Counted from the first letter of the stretch, positions 7,674-14,745 are shown. The stretch: 25,201 nt of DNA from Frankiales bacterium (GCA_025464795.1 JAODNB010000106.1:1-25201), one strand, 5' to 3'. Notes: generated from the sequence alone by a model not told the origin. Numbers and translations: made by a program.

Positions 7674-8033
7674 ATGACGCAGCCCGTGCGCAGGCGCCCG
7701 GCCTCCGGCGGACGCGTCTTCAAGGGGGTCCTCGAGGGTGCGCCCTACGCACACCCGTCGATGACCTCGAAGGACTGGGCCGGGATCCCGCCACGACAGG
7801 TGCGCATCGCGGATCTCATCACGGTGAAGGCCGAGCTCCGCCTCGACGTCCTGCTTGCCGAGGACTCCACCTTCTTCGGCGACGTCTTCGGGCACGTCAT
7901 CGAGTGGAACGGCGAGCTCTACCTCGACGACGGCCTGCACCGAGCGGTGCAGTCCGCGCTCCACCAGCGCTCGACGATGCACGTCCGGATCGCCCGCCTG
8001 CTCGAGGACGGCCGCTGGGAGCCGGTTCCCTAG
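7674..8033 (+). CDS. Conserved-looking 119-residue protein with DGLHR motif, function unknown
   Basis: I do not recognise a named function. The ATG at 7674 is supported by GGAGGG 7 bases upstream. After a basic N-terminus (VRRRPASGGR), the chain reads like a compact alpha/beta domain. It contains VRIADLITVKAELRLDVL, STFFGDVFGHVIEWNGELYLDDGLHRAVQSAL, then RSTMHVRIARL. The YLDDGLHRA element resembles the DGxHR loop of ParB/sulfiredoxin-fold proteins, where a sequence of this form often binds nucleotide or a phosphoryl group, but the rest is too short to assign that fold with confidence. No signal peptide or membrane segment is present. It is followed by two other small plus-strand genes, which may be cotranscribed. 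Confidence 0.75.
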   Translation: MTQPVRRRPASGGRVFKGVLEGAPYAHPSMTSKDWAGIPPRQVRIADLITVKAELRLDVLLAEDSTFFGDVFGHVIEWNGELYLDDGLHRAVQSALHQRSTMHVRIARLLEDGRWEPVP

Positions 8034-8084
8034 GCCGCGGAATGACAGCTCTGTGATTCTTCACCCGTTCAGCGCTAAGGAAGC

Positions 8085-8101
8085 CTCGACCACAGGTCGA
8101 G
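8085..8101 (+). promoter_or_regulatory. Short hairpin before the 63-residue gene
   Basis: A 7-bp perfect stem (8085-8091 with 8095-8101, 3-base loop) ends just before the AGAAGG ribosome site of the gene at 8110. It may be a weak terminator for the gene ending at 8033 or a leader structure. There is no U-tract. Confidence 0.3.
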
Positions 8102-8109
8102 AGAAGGAC

Positions 8110-8301
8110 ATGACCGCTCTTCCCCGTACCGGTCCGTCCCTGGCATGGAAGCTCCTCCAGGACGGCATCCCACCCTCCCTGCTCATCGACCTGCTCGACC
8201 CGACAGGCATGAAGGCCGGCCTCGCTCACGAGCTGGCCCTGCTGGACGTCGAGCGCGCACTCGCGCCGGCGCTCCAGAAGTGGATCCGTCGCAGCGCCTG
8301 A
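8110..8301 (+). CDS. 63-residue protein of unknown function
   Basis: No known function is recognised. The ATG at 8110 is preceded by AGAAGG at a good distance, and codons are strongly G/C-ending like the neighbours. The product has a soluble, partly amphipathic composition (SLAWKLLQDGIPPSLLIDLLDP, then MKAGLAHELALLDVERAL and a basic end, QKWIRRSA). It looks like three short helices broken by DGIPP and DPTG. It has no cysteine, signal peptide or membrane segment. It lies 76 bases after the DGLHR gene and 9 bases before the next gene, so the three may form one transcript. Confidence 0.65.
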   Translation: MTALPRTGPSLAWKLLQDGIPPSLLIDLLDPTGMKAGLAHELALLDVERALAPALQKWIRRSA

Positions 8302-8310
8302 GCCCTGCCG

Positions 8311-8664
8311 GTGCGGCGGCTTCAGGGTGGAGCGGTTGCCGCCGATGCCGGAGAGGTGACGCGTCATAAGCACGGCCTCCAGAGCGTGGAGCCGCTGGAA
8401 GACGATGACGTCGTCGCTGTCCCTCGCGCCCTCGCCGAGCAGATGTCGCAGGCCATCGCCGCGATGCAGGACCTGGCGTCCGACGGGATGATCAGCGTCG
8501 CCAAGGCGCTGGGAGTGCTCGGGCGGCCGCCGCGCAAGCACCCCGCCCCGCCGTGCGACCACTGCGGCGTGGACGTGGCGGTCGGGCTGCACCACGAGGA
8601 CGGCTGCATGAGCACCGAGGCGCTCCACTACCGCGAAGCGGGCGTCATCCCCTTCGCGGACTGA
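8311..8664 (+). CDS. 117-residue protein with a C-terminal Cys/His cluster, function unknown
   Basis: I do not recognise a family. The C-terminal half holds PCDHCGVDVAVGLHHEDGC, a CxxC followed by His-His and a further Cys, which could bind one zinc or iron ion. The middle (MSQAIAAMQDLASDGMISVAKALGVLG) looks helical. Third-position G/C bias and the ordered Cys/His pattern support coding. The start is uncertain: GTG at 8311 gives 117 residues but has no ribosome site, and GTG at 8356 has GGAGAG too close. GTG at 8386 and ATG at 8443 are further options. Its last 20 bases overlap the end of the oppositely transcribed GT87 gene. Confidence 0.6.
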   Translation: MRRLQGGAVAADAGEVTRHKHGLQSVEPLEDDDVVAVPRALAEQMSQAIAAMQDLASDGMISVAKALGVLGRPPRKHPAPPCDHCGVDVAVGLHHEDGCMSTEALHYREAGVIPFAD

Positions 8665-9871
8665 CCGGCTCCGGGAGGGCGGTCCTGCTCGTCAGCATCA
8701 CGACGACGAGGAGCAGCAGCATCACCGCGCGGCCCCAGACGCCGATCACCAGCGCCTGCTTGGCGAGCCCGAAGTCGCGGCCCTGCGAGAGGTCGTAGTA
8801 CCACCGGAAGAGGCCGACGTACAGGCAGAGGTCGAGAAGCATGTAGCCGAGCCACCAGCCCCAGCGGAGCCGCAGCAGGCAGAAGAAGGGCAACAGCCAG
8901 AGCGCGTACTGAGGGCTGTGCGCCTTGTTGGTCAGCATGAACACGGCCAGCACCGCCCCGCACACCTGGACGAACGGGAAGAGACCCTCCCGCTTCGCGC
9001 GCCACCAGCCGACCCCGCAGGCGACCGCGACTCCCAGGACGACCAGGCAGGGGACGAGCGTGTTCAGGTCGTCGGTGGACAGCTGCGGAAAGCCCCAGAA
9101 CCAGATGCTGTTGCTCGTGATGTCCGCCGCCCGGTGCTGCTGGAAGGCGTACGGCGCCCACCACCCGTCCGGGTTCGCCACCGCGAAGAAGCCGTTGATC
9201 GCGCCGAAGACCGTCGTGAAGCTGGCAACGACCCACGCCGCGTTGAGGCGGTCGTGCTTCACGAGCCGGTCGAGCAGCAGCGGCAGGACGAAGAACAACG
9301 GCCAGAACTTCAGGCACGCCCCGATCGACAGCCAAGCCGCAGACCAGGCGTAGCGCTGTCGCCACCACGCGTAGAACGCCCCGACGGTGGCCGCCACGAC
9401 GAGCAGGTCCCAGTTGTGGAAGGAGTACCAGACCAGCGGAGGCGCCGCCCCGTAGAGCAGCGCCCGCCACCGCACCATCCGGAACAGCAGGAAAGCGGTC
9501 AGGAACGAGAACGGGGCGAGCAGCAGCGCCGAGAGCCTGAGGTAGTCGCCGTCGTTGCCGACGAAGACCGACGGGAACCAGGCGAAGATCCCGGTGAGGA
9601 CCGGGTACTCGAGCGTGCCTCCGGTCAGGTCGTCGTACGGGGTGCCGTCTTCGTAGTGCCGCTGCACCAGCCCGCCGTGCAGGTAGGGGAACTGGTGCTG
9701 GTCGAGGTGCCGGTTGCCGTACAGGAACTGGATGTCGTTGCTGCAGAGGTTCTTGTCCCGGACGGCGTTGTAGTCCCCGATGCACTGGGCCTTCAGGAAG
9801 TAGCCCGCGAGGGTGAGGACCGCGACGCACGCGAGCACGGCTGCCAGCAGACGGCGAGTGGCAAGATCCAC
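8645..9871 (-). CDS. GT87 / DUF2029-like polyprenol-dependent membrane glycosyltransferase
   Basis: This 408-residue polytopic membrane protein resembles the GT-C fold glycosyltransferases of family 87. These transfer mannose or arabinose-like sugars from polyprenyl phosphate onto cell-envelope glycans. It starts with GTG at 9869-9871 (MDLATRRLLAAVLACVAVL). After the first helix comes an external loop with acidic residues and two cysteines (CIGDYNAVRDKNLC) and a GTLEYPVLTG segment; such a loop holds the catalytic Asp in GT-C enzymes. About nine further hydrophobic segments follow. The motif NKAHSPQYALWLLPF near residue 320 is typical of actinobacterial members. The upstream open frame to 10924 is the antisense shadow of the neighbouring gene and is not part of the protein. 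Donor and acceptor are unknown. Confidence 0.85.
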   Translation of the reverse strand: MDLATRRLLAAVLACVAVLTLAGYFLKAQCIGDYNAVRDKNLCSNDIQFLYGNRHLDQHQFPYLHGGLVQRHYEDGTPYDDLTGGTLEYPVLTGIFAWFPSVFVGNDGDYLRLSALLLAPFSFLTAFLLFRMVRWRALLYGAAPPLVWYSFHNWDLLVVAATVGAFYAWWRQRYAWSAAWLSIGACLKFWPLFFVLPLLLDRLVKHDRLNAAWVVASFTTVFGAINGFFAVANPDGWWAPYAFQQHRAADITSNSIWFWGFPQLSTDDLNTLVPCLVVLGVAVACGVGWWRAKREGLFPFVQVCGAVLAVFMLTNKAHSPQYALWLLPFFCLLRLRWGWWLGYMLLDLCLYVGLFRWYYDLSQGRDFGLAKQALVIGVWGRAVMLLLLVVVMLTSRTALPEPVSPRRG

Positions 9872-9878
9872 GCCGCAG

Positions 9879-9884
9879 ACGCTA
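9879..9884 (-). promoter_or_regulatory. -10 element placed for a leaderless GT87 transcript
   Basis: TAGCGT on the minus strand fits the actinobacterial TANNNT -10 pattern and lies exactly 7 bases before the GTG start of the GT87 gene. There is no Shine-Dalgarno sequence in the gap, so transcription starting on the G of GTG (a leaderless mRNA) is the simplest reading. No good -35 is visible. Confidence 0.45.
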
Positions 9885-9937
9885 GTCGAGGCACTCGGGA
9901 AGGGTTTCGCACCCAGGAAACGGCGCACACCTGATCC

Positions 9938-11215
9938 ATGAGGCGCTGCCTGCTCGTCCTGCTGCTGCTCGTGCTGGCCGTCCCCGGTACCGCACGAGCC
10001 GACGACGTGGGCGAGGTCGCTGCCGCGTTGCAGAACGCCCACGCCTACCAGACTCCTGGGGTCGACCTGCTCGACGTCTCCACCCTCAACAGCCGGTTGG
10101 CGGGCAGCGACCCCCCGGTCGTCGTCGCCGCGCTGCCCGCTGCCGCCGCGTCCTCCAAGGAGCAGGCCTCCCAGCGGGCCGTGCAGATCCGCCAAGCGCT
10201 CGGGAACGACGCAGCCGTGGTCCTGGTCGTCACCGCGAACCAGCACCTCGGCGCCGACGCCGGCCCGGCGGCGGCCGCACGCGGGGTCGACGCACGTGCG
10301 GCCCTGGACGCCGAGCTCGCCCAGACCCGAGGCGGCTTCACTCGCGCGGCCGTCACTGCCTTCGCCGAGAGCTTCGCCCAGCGCGTGGCTGACCAAGCGA
10401 GCTCCGGCGGGTCCTCGGTGCCCGGCGGGAGCGGAGAAGTCTCCCGTGCGCCCGCCGGCAACGACCACAGCGGCGCGTACCTGCTCGGTGGGCTGCTGGC
10501 TGTCGGCGGTGGGGCGCTGGCGCTCCGGTCCCGTCGCAGCCGGCGACGGCGCGAGGCGGAGGTCCGCGACCTGCGCGCAGACGTGGTCCAGCTCTACGAC
10601 CGCCTGGGCAACGACGTGCTGAACCTCGACGGCCGGTCGGACCCGACCGCTCAGCAGGCCCTGTCCGATGCGTCGGACCGGTACAACGCAGCCGGCTCCG
10701 CGCTGGCGTCCGCGCGCACCGCCGCTGAGCTCGCCGCCGCCCGACGCAGCGCTCTCGAGGGCCTGCACGCCGCACGGACCGCCCGTCAGGCCCTCGGGCT
10801 TCCGCTCGGACCGGACCTGCCCGCCCTCCAGGCGAACGGACCGCTGCTCGACGGCGAGCAGACCATCCAGGTCGGCGACCAGTCGTACGAGGGCTCGCCG
10901 CACTACCAGCCGGGGCGCGGCCACTACTTCGGTGGCGGGTACGTCGGTGGCGGCATGGTGCCCGGTGGCTGGTACTCGGCGCCGTTCTGGACGCCGTTCC
11001 TGCTCGGCTCGGTGCTCTCCGGTGGGTTCGGCGGAGGTGGCCTGTTCGGCGGGGGCTACGGGTACGGCGGCGACGGGTTCGAACGCGGTTACGACGAGGG
11101 CTACGAGAACGGCTCCGACAGCGGTGGTGGCGGCGACTGGGGCGGCGGCGGGGACCTGGGCGGGGGCGGCGACTGGGGCGGCGGTGGCGACATGGGCGGT
11201 GGCGGCGACTGGTGA
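9938..11215 (+). CDS. Exported membrane-anchored protein with glycine-rich GGGGDx-repeat tail
   Basis: Residues 1-21 form a signal peptide (MRRCLLVLLLLVLAVPGTARA). An external alpha/beta domain follows (about 22-155), with VVVAALP and AAVVLVVTAN strands, recalling TPM-like or DUF6676-like external domains of actinobacteria; this resemblance is tentative. A second membrane helix at about 179-197 (AYLLGGLLAVGGGALAL) ends in RSRRSRRRR, which places the C-terminal half in the cytosol. That half has an Ala-rich coiled-coil-like helix (about 203-290), then a Gly/Tyr-rich region. It ends in five GGGGDx units. The ATG at 9938 lacks a clear ribosome site. The stop overlaps the start of the DUF72 gene by 4 bases. 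The function is unknown; a protein-assembly or envelope role would be a guess. Confidence 0.8.
   Translation: MRRCLLVLLLLVLAVPGTARADDVGEVAAALQNAHAYQTPGVDLLDVSTLNSRLAGSDPPVVVAALPAAAASSKEQASQRAVQIRQALGNDAAVVLVVTANQHLGADAGPAAAARGVDARAALDAELAQTRGGFTRAAVTAFAESFAQRVADQASSGGSSVPGGSGEVSRAPAGNDHSGAYLLGGLLAVGGGALALRSRRSRRRREAEVRDLRADVVQLYDRLGNDVLNLDGRSDPTAQQALSDASDRYNAAGSALASARTAAELAAARRSALEGLHAARTARQALGLPLGPDLPALQANGPLLDGEQTIQVGDQSYEGSPHYQPGRGHYFGGGYVGGGMVPGGWYSAPFWTPFLLGSVLSGGFGGGGLFGGGYGYGGDGFERGYDEGYENGSDSGGGGDWGGGGDLGGGGDWGGGGDMGGGGDW
11123..11212 (+). repeat. Five tandem 18-base units encoding GGGGD(W/L/M)
   Basis: The last 30 codons of the preceding gene are five consecutive six-residue units, GGGGD followed by W, L, W, M, W. 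The DNA units differ at several wobble positions, so this is an old or selected repeat rather than a fresh slippage product. It runs to the last sense codon before the stop. Confidence 0.9.
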
Positions 11216-11925
11216 GTGCGCCGGTCCGCGTCGGGCTGTGCGGCTGGACCACGTCCATGAAGGCCTACGTCGAGCTGTTTCCGCTGGTCGAGGTCCAGCA
11301 GACCTTCTACGAGCCGCCCGCGGATGCCCTGCTGGAGCGCTGGCGGAGCACCGTCCCGCCCTCGTTCGAGTTCACCATGAAGGCGTGGCAGGTCATCACC
11401 CACCTCTCCGGCAGCCCGACGTACCGGCGCCTGAAGACGCCGCTGCCTGAAGCGGACAAGCCCCAGGTCGGCGCGTTCCGCTCGACGCCGGTGGTGCTGC
11501 GCGCCTGGCAGCGCACCCTCGAGTGCGCACACGCCCTGCGGGCCACGGCCGTCCTGCTGCAGTGCCCCAAGAGCTTCCGGCCAACGAGCGCCAACGTCGA
11601 CGCGATGCGCACCCTGCTGTCGAACGTTCCGCGGCCGGCGGCGCGCCTGCTGTGGGAGCCGCGCGGTGACTGGCCCGATCCCCTGCTGTCCGAGCTCTGC
11701 GCGGACCTCGACCTCGTGCACGTGGTCGACCCCATGCAGCGCGAGACGGTGACCCCGGAGCAGACGTACTACCGCCTGCACGGAACCACCAGCATGCGCC
11801 ACGTGCACACCGACGCCGAGCTGAAGGCACTGCGGGATCGCCTCCGCGACCGAACCGATCCGTACGTGCTGTTCAACAACCTGCCCAGGGTCGGCGACGC
11901 CGAGCGGTTCCTGCGCCTGGTCTGA
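11212..11925 (+). CDS. DUF72 (YecE-like) TIM-barrel protein
   Basis: DUF72 proteins are widespread TIM-barrel proteins of unclear biochemical function. The N-terminal VRVGLCGWTTS is the usual first strand of the family (VxIGxSGW). EVQQTFYEPPA corresponds to the family's VExNxTFY, and FEFTMKAWQVITH to FxFxxKxxxxITH. PAARLLWEPRGDW matches its later E-R-x-W element, and YYRLHGTTSM its YxRLHG. The 237-residue length is normal. The GTG start at 11212 overlaps the preceding stop (GTGA), so it is translationally coupled to the glycine-rich protein gene. It lies 15 bases before the patatin gene, so the four genes from 9938 to 13832 probably form one operon. Confidence 0.92.
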   Translation: MSAPVRVGLCGWTTSMKAYVELFPLVEVQQTFYEPPADALLERWRSTVPPSFEFTMKAWQVITHLSGSPTYRRLKTPLPEADKPQVGAFRSTPVVLRAWQRTLECAHALRATAVLLQCPKSFRPTSANVDAMRTLLSNVPRPAARLLWEPRGDWPDPLLSELCADLDLVHVVDPMQRETVTPEQTYYRLHGTTSMRHVHTDAELKALRDRLRDRTDPYVLFNNLPRVGDAERFLRLV

Positions 11926-11940
11926 GGGAAGGCCCAGCTC

Positions 11941-12759
11941 ATGATCGCTTTCGTGCTGGGTGGGGGTGGCATGCTCGGCGCGGTCGAGGTGGGGATGCTT
12001 CGCGCCCTGGTCGAGGCCGACATCCAGCCCGACCTCATCCTCGGGTCATCCGTCGGCGCCATCAACGGCGCCGCCGCAGCGGCATCCTTCGACGCCGACA
12101 CCGTCGGCCAGCTGGCGCAGATGTGGGAGCGGCTGGGGCACGGATCGGTGTTCTCGGAGGGGCTGGCCGGGCGGGTGGCGACGCTCGCGAGGACCCGCAC
12201 GCACGTGCACGGCAACAGCGGCCTTCGCTCCCTGCTGGAGGAGCACGCCGACGGCAGGCTCATCGAGGGCCTCGAGGTCCCCTTCGGCTGCGTGGCAGCG
12301 TGCATCGAGACCGCCAGTGCCCACTGGTTCGAGAGCGGGCCGGTGGCAGATGCCGTGCTCGCGTCCTGCGCTGTCCCGGGCCTGCTTCCGCCGGTCGCGA
12401 TCGGCGGTCGGCACTACGTCGACGGTGGGCTCGTGCACAGCATCCCCGTCGGTCGCGCCATCGCGCGCGGTGCGACGCAGGTCTTCGTGCTGCAGGTCGG
12501 ACGGGTCGAGCGACCGCTCAGCCCGCCACGGTGGCCGTGGGACGTCGCGACCGTGGCGTTCGAGATCGCCCGGCGGCACCGCTTCAGCGAGGAGATGGCC
12601 GCACTCCCGGAGGGCCTGGACGTGACCGTGCTTCCCTCGGGCGACGTCTCGGCCCCGCTCGCGAACCTTCGCTACCGGTCGACGTCGCTGGTCGCGGCCC
12701 GCATCGAGACCGCTTACCAGGCGTGCACCGACTTCCTCGCCGCTCGCTCGCGCTCGTGA
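11941..12759 (+). CDS. Patatin-like phospholipase (RssA/YlbK type)
   Basis: This is a serine lipid acyl hydrolase with a Ser-Asp dyad. The ATG at 11941 follows GAGGGAAGG. The protein opens MIAFVLGGGGMLGA, where the glycine run (7-10) forms the oxyanion hole. The nucleophile elbow GSSVG is at residues 35-39 with Ser37, and the dyad Asp161 lies in YVDGG. The 272-residue length matches the compact bacterial RssA-like group without extra domains. No signal peptide is present, so it is likely cytosolic or peripheral at the membrane. Its end overlaps the acyltransferase start by 4 bases, which suggests that lipid hydrolysis and reacylation are made together. The substrate is not predictable from sequence. 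Confidence 0.93.
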   Translation: MIAFVLGGGGMLGAVEVGMLRALVEADIQPDLILGSSVGAINGAAAAASFDADTVGQLAQMWERLGHGSVFSEGLAGRVATLARTRTHVHGNSGLRSLLEEHADGRLIEGLEVPFGCVAACIETASAHWFESGPVADAVLASCAVPGLLPPVAIGGRHYVDGGLVHSIPVGRAIARGATQVFVLQVGRVERPLSPPRWPWDVATVAFEIARRHRFSEEMAALPEGLDVTVLPSGDVSAPLANLRYRSTSLVAARIETAYQACTDFLAARSRS

Positions 12760-13832
12760 CCGTCAGCGGCCCAGCCGGATGGCTGTTGCGCCGTTGCGTG
12801 CTGGCGCCGTTGGTGTTCGTGCTTGCCGCGCTGCTCCTCGTCGGCTGGGCGGTGACGGCCCTGCTGACTGCCGTCCAGGTGGTGCTGGTCGGCGTCTGGT
12901 CACGCCGACTGCCGAGGATGCGGGTGCTGCGCCTGCTCACCATGGCTGTTGCCTACGCGCTCGGTGAGTGCCTCTGCATGGTCAGCTGCCTCGTGCTGTG
13001 GCTCTGCTCGGGAGCGGGGCTGTGGTCGCGCGCAGGGTGGGTCCTGAGCGCCCATCGAAGCCTGCTGCGCGGCTTCCTCGGGGCGCTGCTCCGCCTCTCC
13101 GCGCCGGTGTTCGGCTTCCGTGTGGCCGTCGAAGACCCCCGCCTCGCGCAACGCGAGGACCGCGACGTACCCCGTCTGGTGCTCGCCCGCCACGCAGGTC
13201 CAGGTGCCTCCTTCGCCCTCGCCCACCTGCTCATGTCCAGGTACCGGCCAGGGCTGCACGTGGTGCTGAAGGACACCCTGCGGCTCGACCCCGCCATCGA
13301 CCTCCTGCTGACTCGCACCGGGTGCACCTGGGTCGGCTCCCGGGGCGCGACCCGGCGAACGTCCGTCGACCAGATCCGGCAGGCGGCGTCCGAGCTGGCC
13401 CCGAACCAGACGCTGCTGCTGTTCCCCGAGGGAGCCGACTGGACGCCCGTGCGGCACATCGCGGCGGTGGCGAAGCTCCGCCGGCGAGGGCTGGTCCGTG
13501 AAGCGCGCGCTGCCCTGCGGATGCCGCACGTCCTCCCGCCCCGGTCCGCCGGGGCGACAGCAGCCCTTCGAGGGGCGCCGGGTGCCGACGTCCTCATCTT
13601 CACGCACACCGGGCACGAGGACCTCCTCGACGCCCAGGCTGCCTGGGACGCCCTGCCGCTCAACACGCCACTGCGCTTCGCCTGGTGGCAGGCGCCCAGT
13701 CACGAGCTGCACGCCTGCGACGACGACGAGCTGAACACCTGGCTGCAGCGGACCTGGCACGACATCGACGCGTGGGTGGGCGAGCAACGCGCCCTTGAGG
13801 AGATGCGTAGCTCCACCACCCCCTCCTCCTGA
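12756..13832 (+). CDS. PlsC-like lysophospholipid acyltransferase with altered HX4D motif
   Basis: The protein has two or three N-terminal membrane helices (about 16-48 and 62-88) and a PlsC-type domain from about 140. PlsC enzymes move an acyl chain from acyl-CoA or acyl carrier protein to lysophosphatidate or related acceptors. The catalytic motif reads ARHAGPGAS: His146 is present, but the Asp expected five residues later is Ala151 (codon GCC at 13206-13208). The acceptor-binding FPEG is intact at 223-226. GTG at 12756 overlaps the patatin stop (GTGA); an upstream open frame is only the shadow of the patatin gene. The C-terminal 130 residues (IFTHTGHEDL, LRFAWW) resemble longer actinobacterial members. 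Reduced or changed activity is possible but not shown. Confidence 0.82.
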   Translation: MTVSGPAGWLLRRCVLAPLVFVLAALLLVGWAVTALLTAVQVVLVGVWSRRLPRMRVLRLLTMAVAYALGECLCMVSCLVLWLCSGAGLWSRAGWVLSAHRSLLRGFLGALLRLSAPVFGFRVAVEDPRLAQREDRDVPRLVLARHAGPGASFALAHLLMSRYRPGLHVVLKDTLRLDPAIDLLLTRTGCTWVGSRGATRRTSVDQIRQAASELAPNQTLLLFPEGADWTPVRHIAAVAKLRRRGLVREARAALRMPHVLPPRSAGATAALRGAPGADVLIFTHTGHEDLLDAQAAWDALPLNTPLRFAWWQAPSHELHACDDDELNTWLQRTWHDIDAWVGEQRALEEMRSSTTPSS

Positions 13833-13852
13833 CACGAGGAGCGCGGTGCGGC

Positions 13853-14725
13853 TCAGGTGTTGGTCTGCTCGGGCGGTACGTCGGACGGCATCTCCGCCCC
13901 TCCCCCGGCAGTCTCGCCGGGCAGGCAGCTCAGCCCCAGCGTGTACGCCGTCATGGACAGCGAGCCGTAGGCATAGCCGTCCACGAGCACCTCCGTGCGT
14001 GGCTCGGCTGCAGCCGCGGCAAGCCCTGCCAGGTACAGGGCCGGGATGAAGTGATCGGGGGTCGGGACGGCCTTTCGGTAGTCGGCGTGCGCGTCGAGCG
14101 TGGCCATCTCGATCGGGTTGGTGAGCATCCGCTCCTTCGCGCTCTCGTCGAAGCGCTGAGCCCAGTCGAACCCTTCCTCAGGACGCTCGCGGTCCACTCC
14201 CCCGAGGTTGTGGACGACGTTGCCGCTGGCAACGATCAGGATGCCGCGCTCGCGCAGCGGAGCGAGGCGGGCGCCGAGGTCGAGGTGGTAGTCCGCGTCC
14301 TTGTCGGCGTTGATGGACAGCTGCACGACGGGAACGCTGGCATCGGGAAAGGCGTGGACGAGCACGGACCACGTCCCGTGGTCGATGCCCCAGGAGTCGA
14401 CGTCGGCACCGACCCAGGTGGGCTTGACGACGTCGCTGATCTCCTCGGCCAGCGCCGGCAGCCCAGGCGCCGGGTACTCGACCTCGAACAGCGACGTGGG
14501 GAAGCCGTAGAAGTCGTGGATCGTTCGGGGCTTCGGCATGGCAGTCACAGCCGTCGCGTTGATGTTCCAGTGCGCGGAGACCACGAGGATCGCCCTCGGA
14601 CGCGGCACGGCTCGGCCGAAGGCACGCCAGGCCCTCGTGTACCGGTTGACCTCGAGCGCGTTCATCGGGTTGCCGTGGCCGAGGAAGGCTGCCGGCATGA
14701 GTGGCCCTGCGTCAGCGGTGCTCAA
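13853..14725 (-). CDS. Class III extradiol ring-cleavage dioxygenase, DODA/YgiD type
   Basis: This LigB-superfamily enzyme of the 4,5-DOPA extradiol dioxygenase group cleaves catechols using a metal. Candidate metal and catalytic histidines, counted from the TTG start, are His17 (FLGHGNPMNAL), His52 (VVSAHW), His116 (WGIDHGTWSVL), His172 (GNVVHNLG) and His225 (TPDHFIPALY), all in family-conserved contexts. Two starts are possible. TTG at 14723-14725 has a strong GGAGGG just upstream and gives 290 residues. ATG at 14696-14698 gives 281 residues, with a poorer ribosome site but a start closer to the usual family N-terminus. It is transcribed away from the glutamate-synthase-like gene and ends 20 bases from the acyltransferase gene on the other strand. 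The natural substrate is unknown. Confidence 0.9.
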   Translation of the reverse strand: MSTADAGPLMPAAFLGHGNPMNALEVNRYTRAWRAFGRAVPRPRAILVVSAHWNINATAVTAMPKPRTIHDFYGFPTSLFEVEYPAPGLPALAEEISDVVKPTWVGADVDSWGIDHGTWSVLVHAFPDASVPVVQLSINADKDADYHLDLGARLAPLRERGILIVASGNVVHNLGGVDRERPEEGFDWAQRFDESAKERMLTNPIEMATLDAHADYRKAVPTPDHFIPALYLAGLAAAAAEPRTEVLVDGYAYGSLSMTAYTLGLSCLPGETAGGGAEMPSDVPPEQTNT

Positions 14726-14731
14726 GGGACC

Positions 14732-14745
14732 CTCCGATCTCGGAG
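14732..14745. promoter_or_regulatory. Operator-like 6-2-6 inverted repeat before the dioxygenase gene
   Basis: CTCCGA and TCGGAG are separated by two bases and overlap the ribosome-site region of the dioxygenase gene. They sit between divergent genes. The two-base centre is too short for an RNA hairpin loop, so binding of a dimeric regulator to DNA is the more natural reading. It is short and could arise by chance. Confidence 0.3.

Noticed and set aside
8042..8056. Mini frame ATG-ACA-GCT-CTG-TGA resembling the first codons of the gene at 8110
   Set aside because: The MTAL likeness is four codons long, there is no good ribosome site, and it lies too far from the next start to couple.
7897..8628. 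A 243-codon minus-strand frame over the small plus-strand genes
   Set aside because: It has no ribosome site and no recognisable domain. The plus-strand frames have better codon bias and, for the first two, clear ribosome sites.
9904..9921. GTTTC-N8-GAAAC inverted repeat in the divergent region
   Set aside because: Arms are only 5 bp, and such repeats are expected by chance.
9872..10924. N-terminal extension of the GT87-like gene by 351 codons
   Set aside because: This part is antisense to the glycine-rich protein gene and lacks any membrane or domain character. The GTG at 9871 with a -10 element 7 bases away explains the start.
12123..12755. Upstream extension of the acyltransferase frame
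   Set aside because: It overlaps the patatin gene in another frame and gives Arg/Ala-rich nonsense; the GTGA overlap at 12756 is the natural start.
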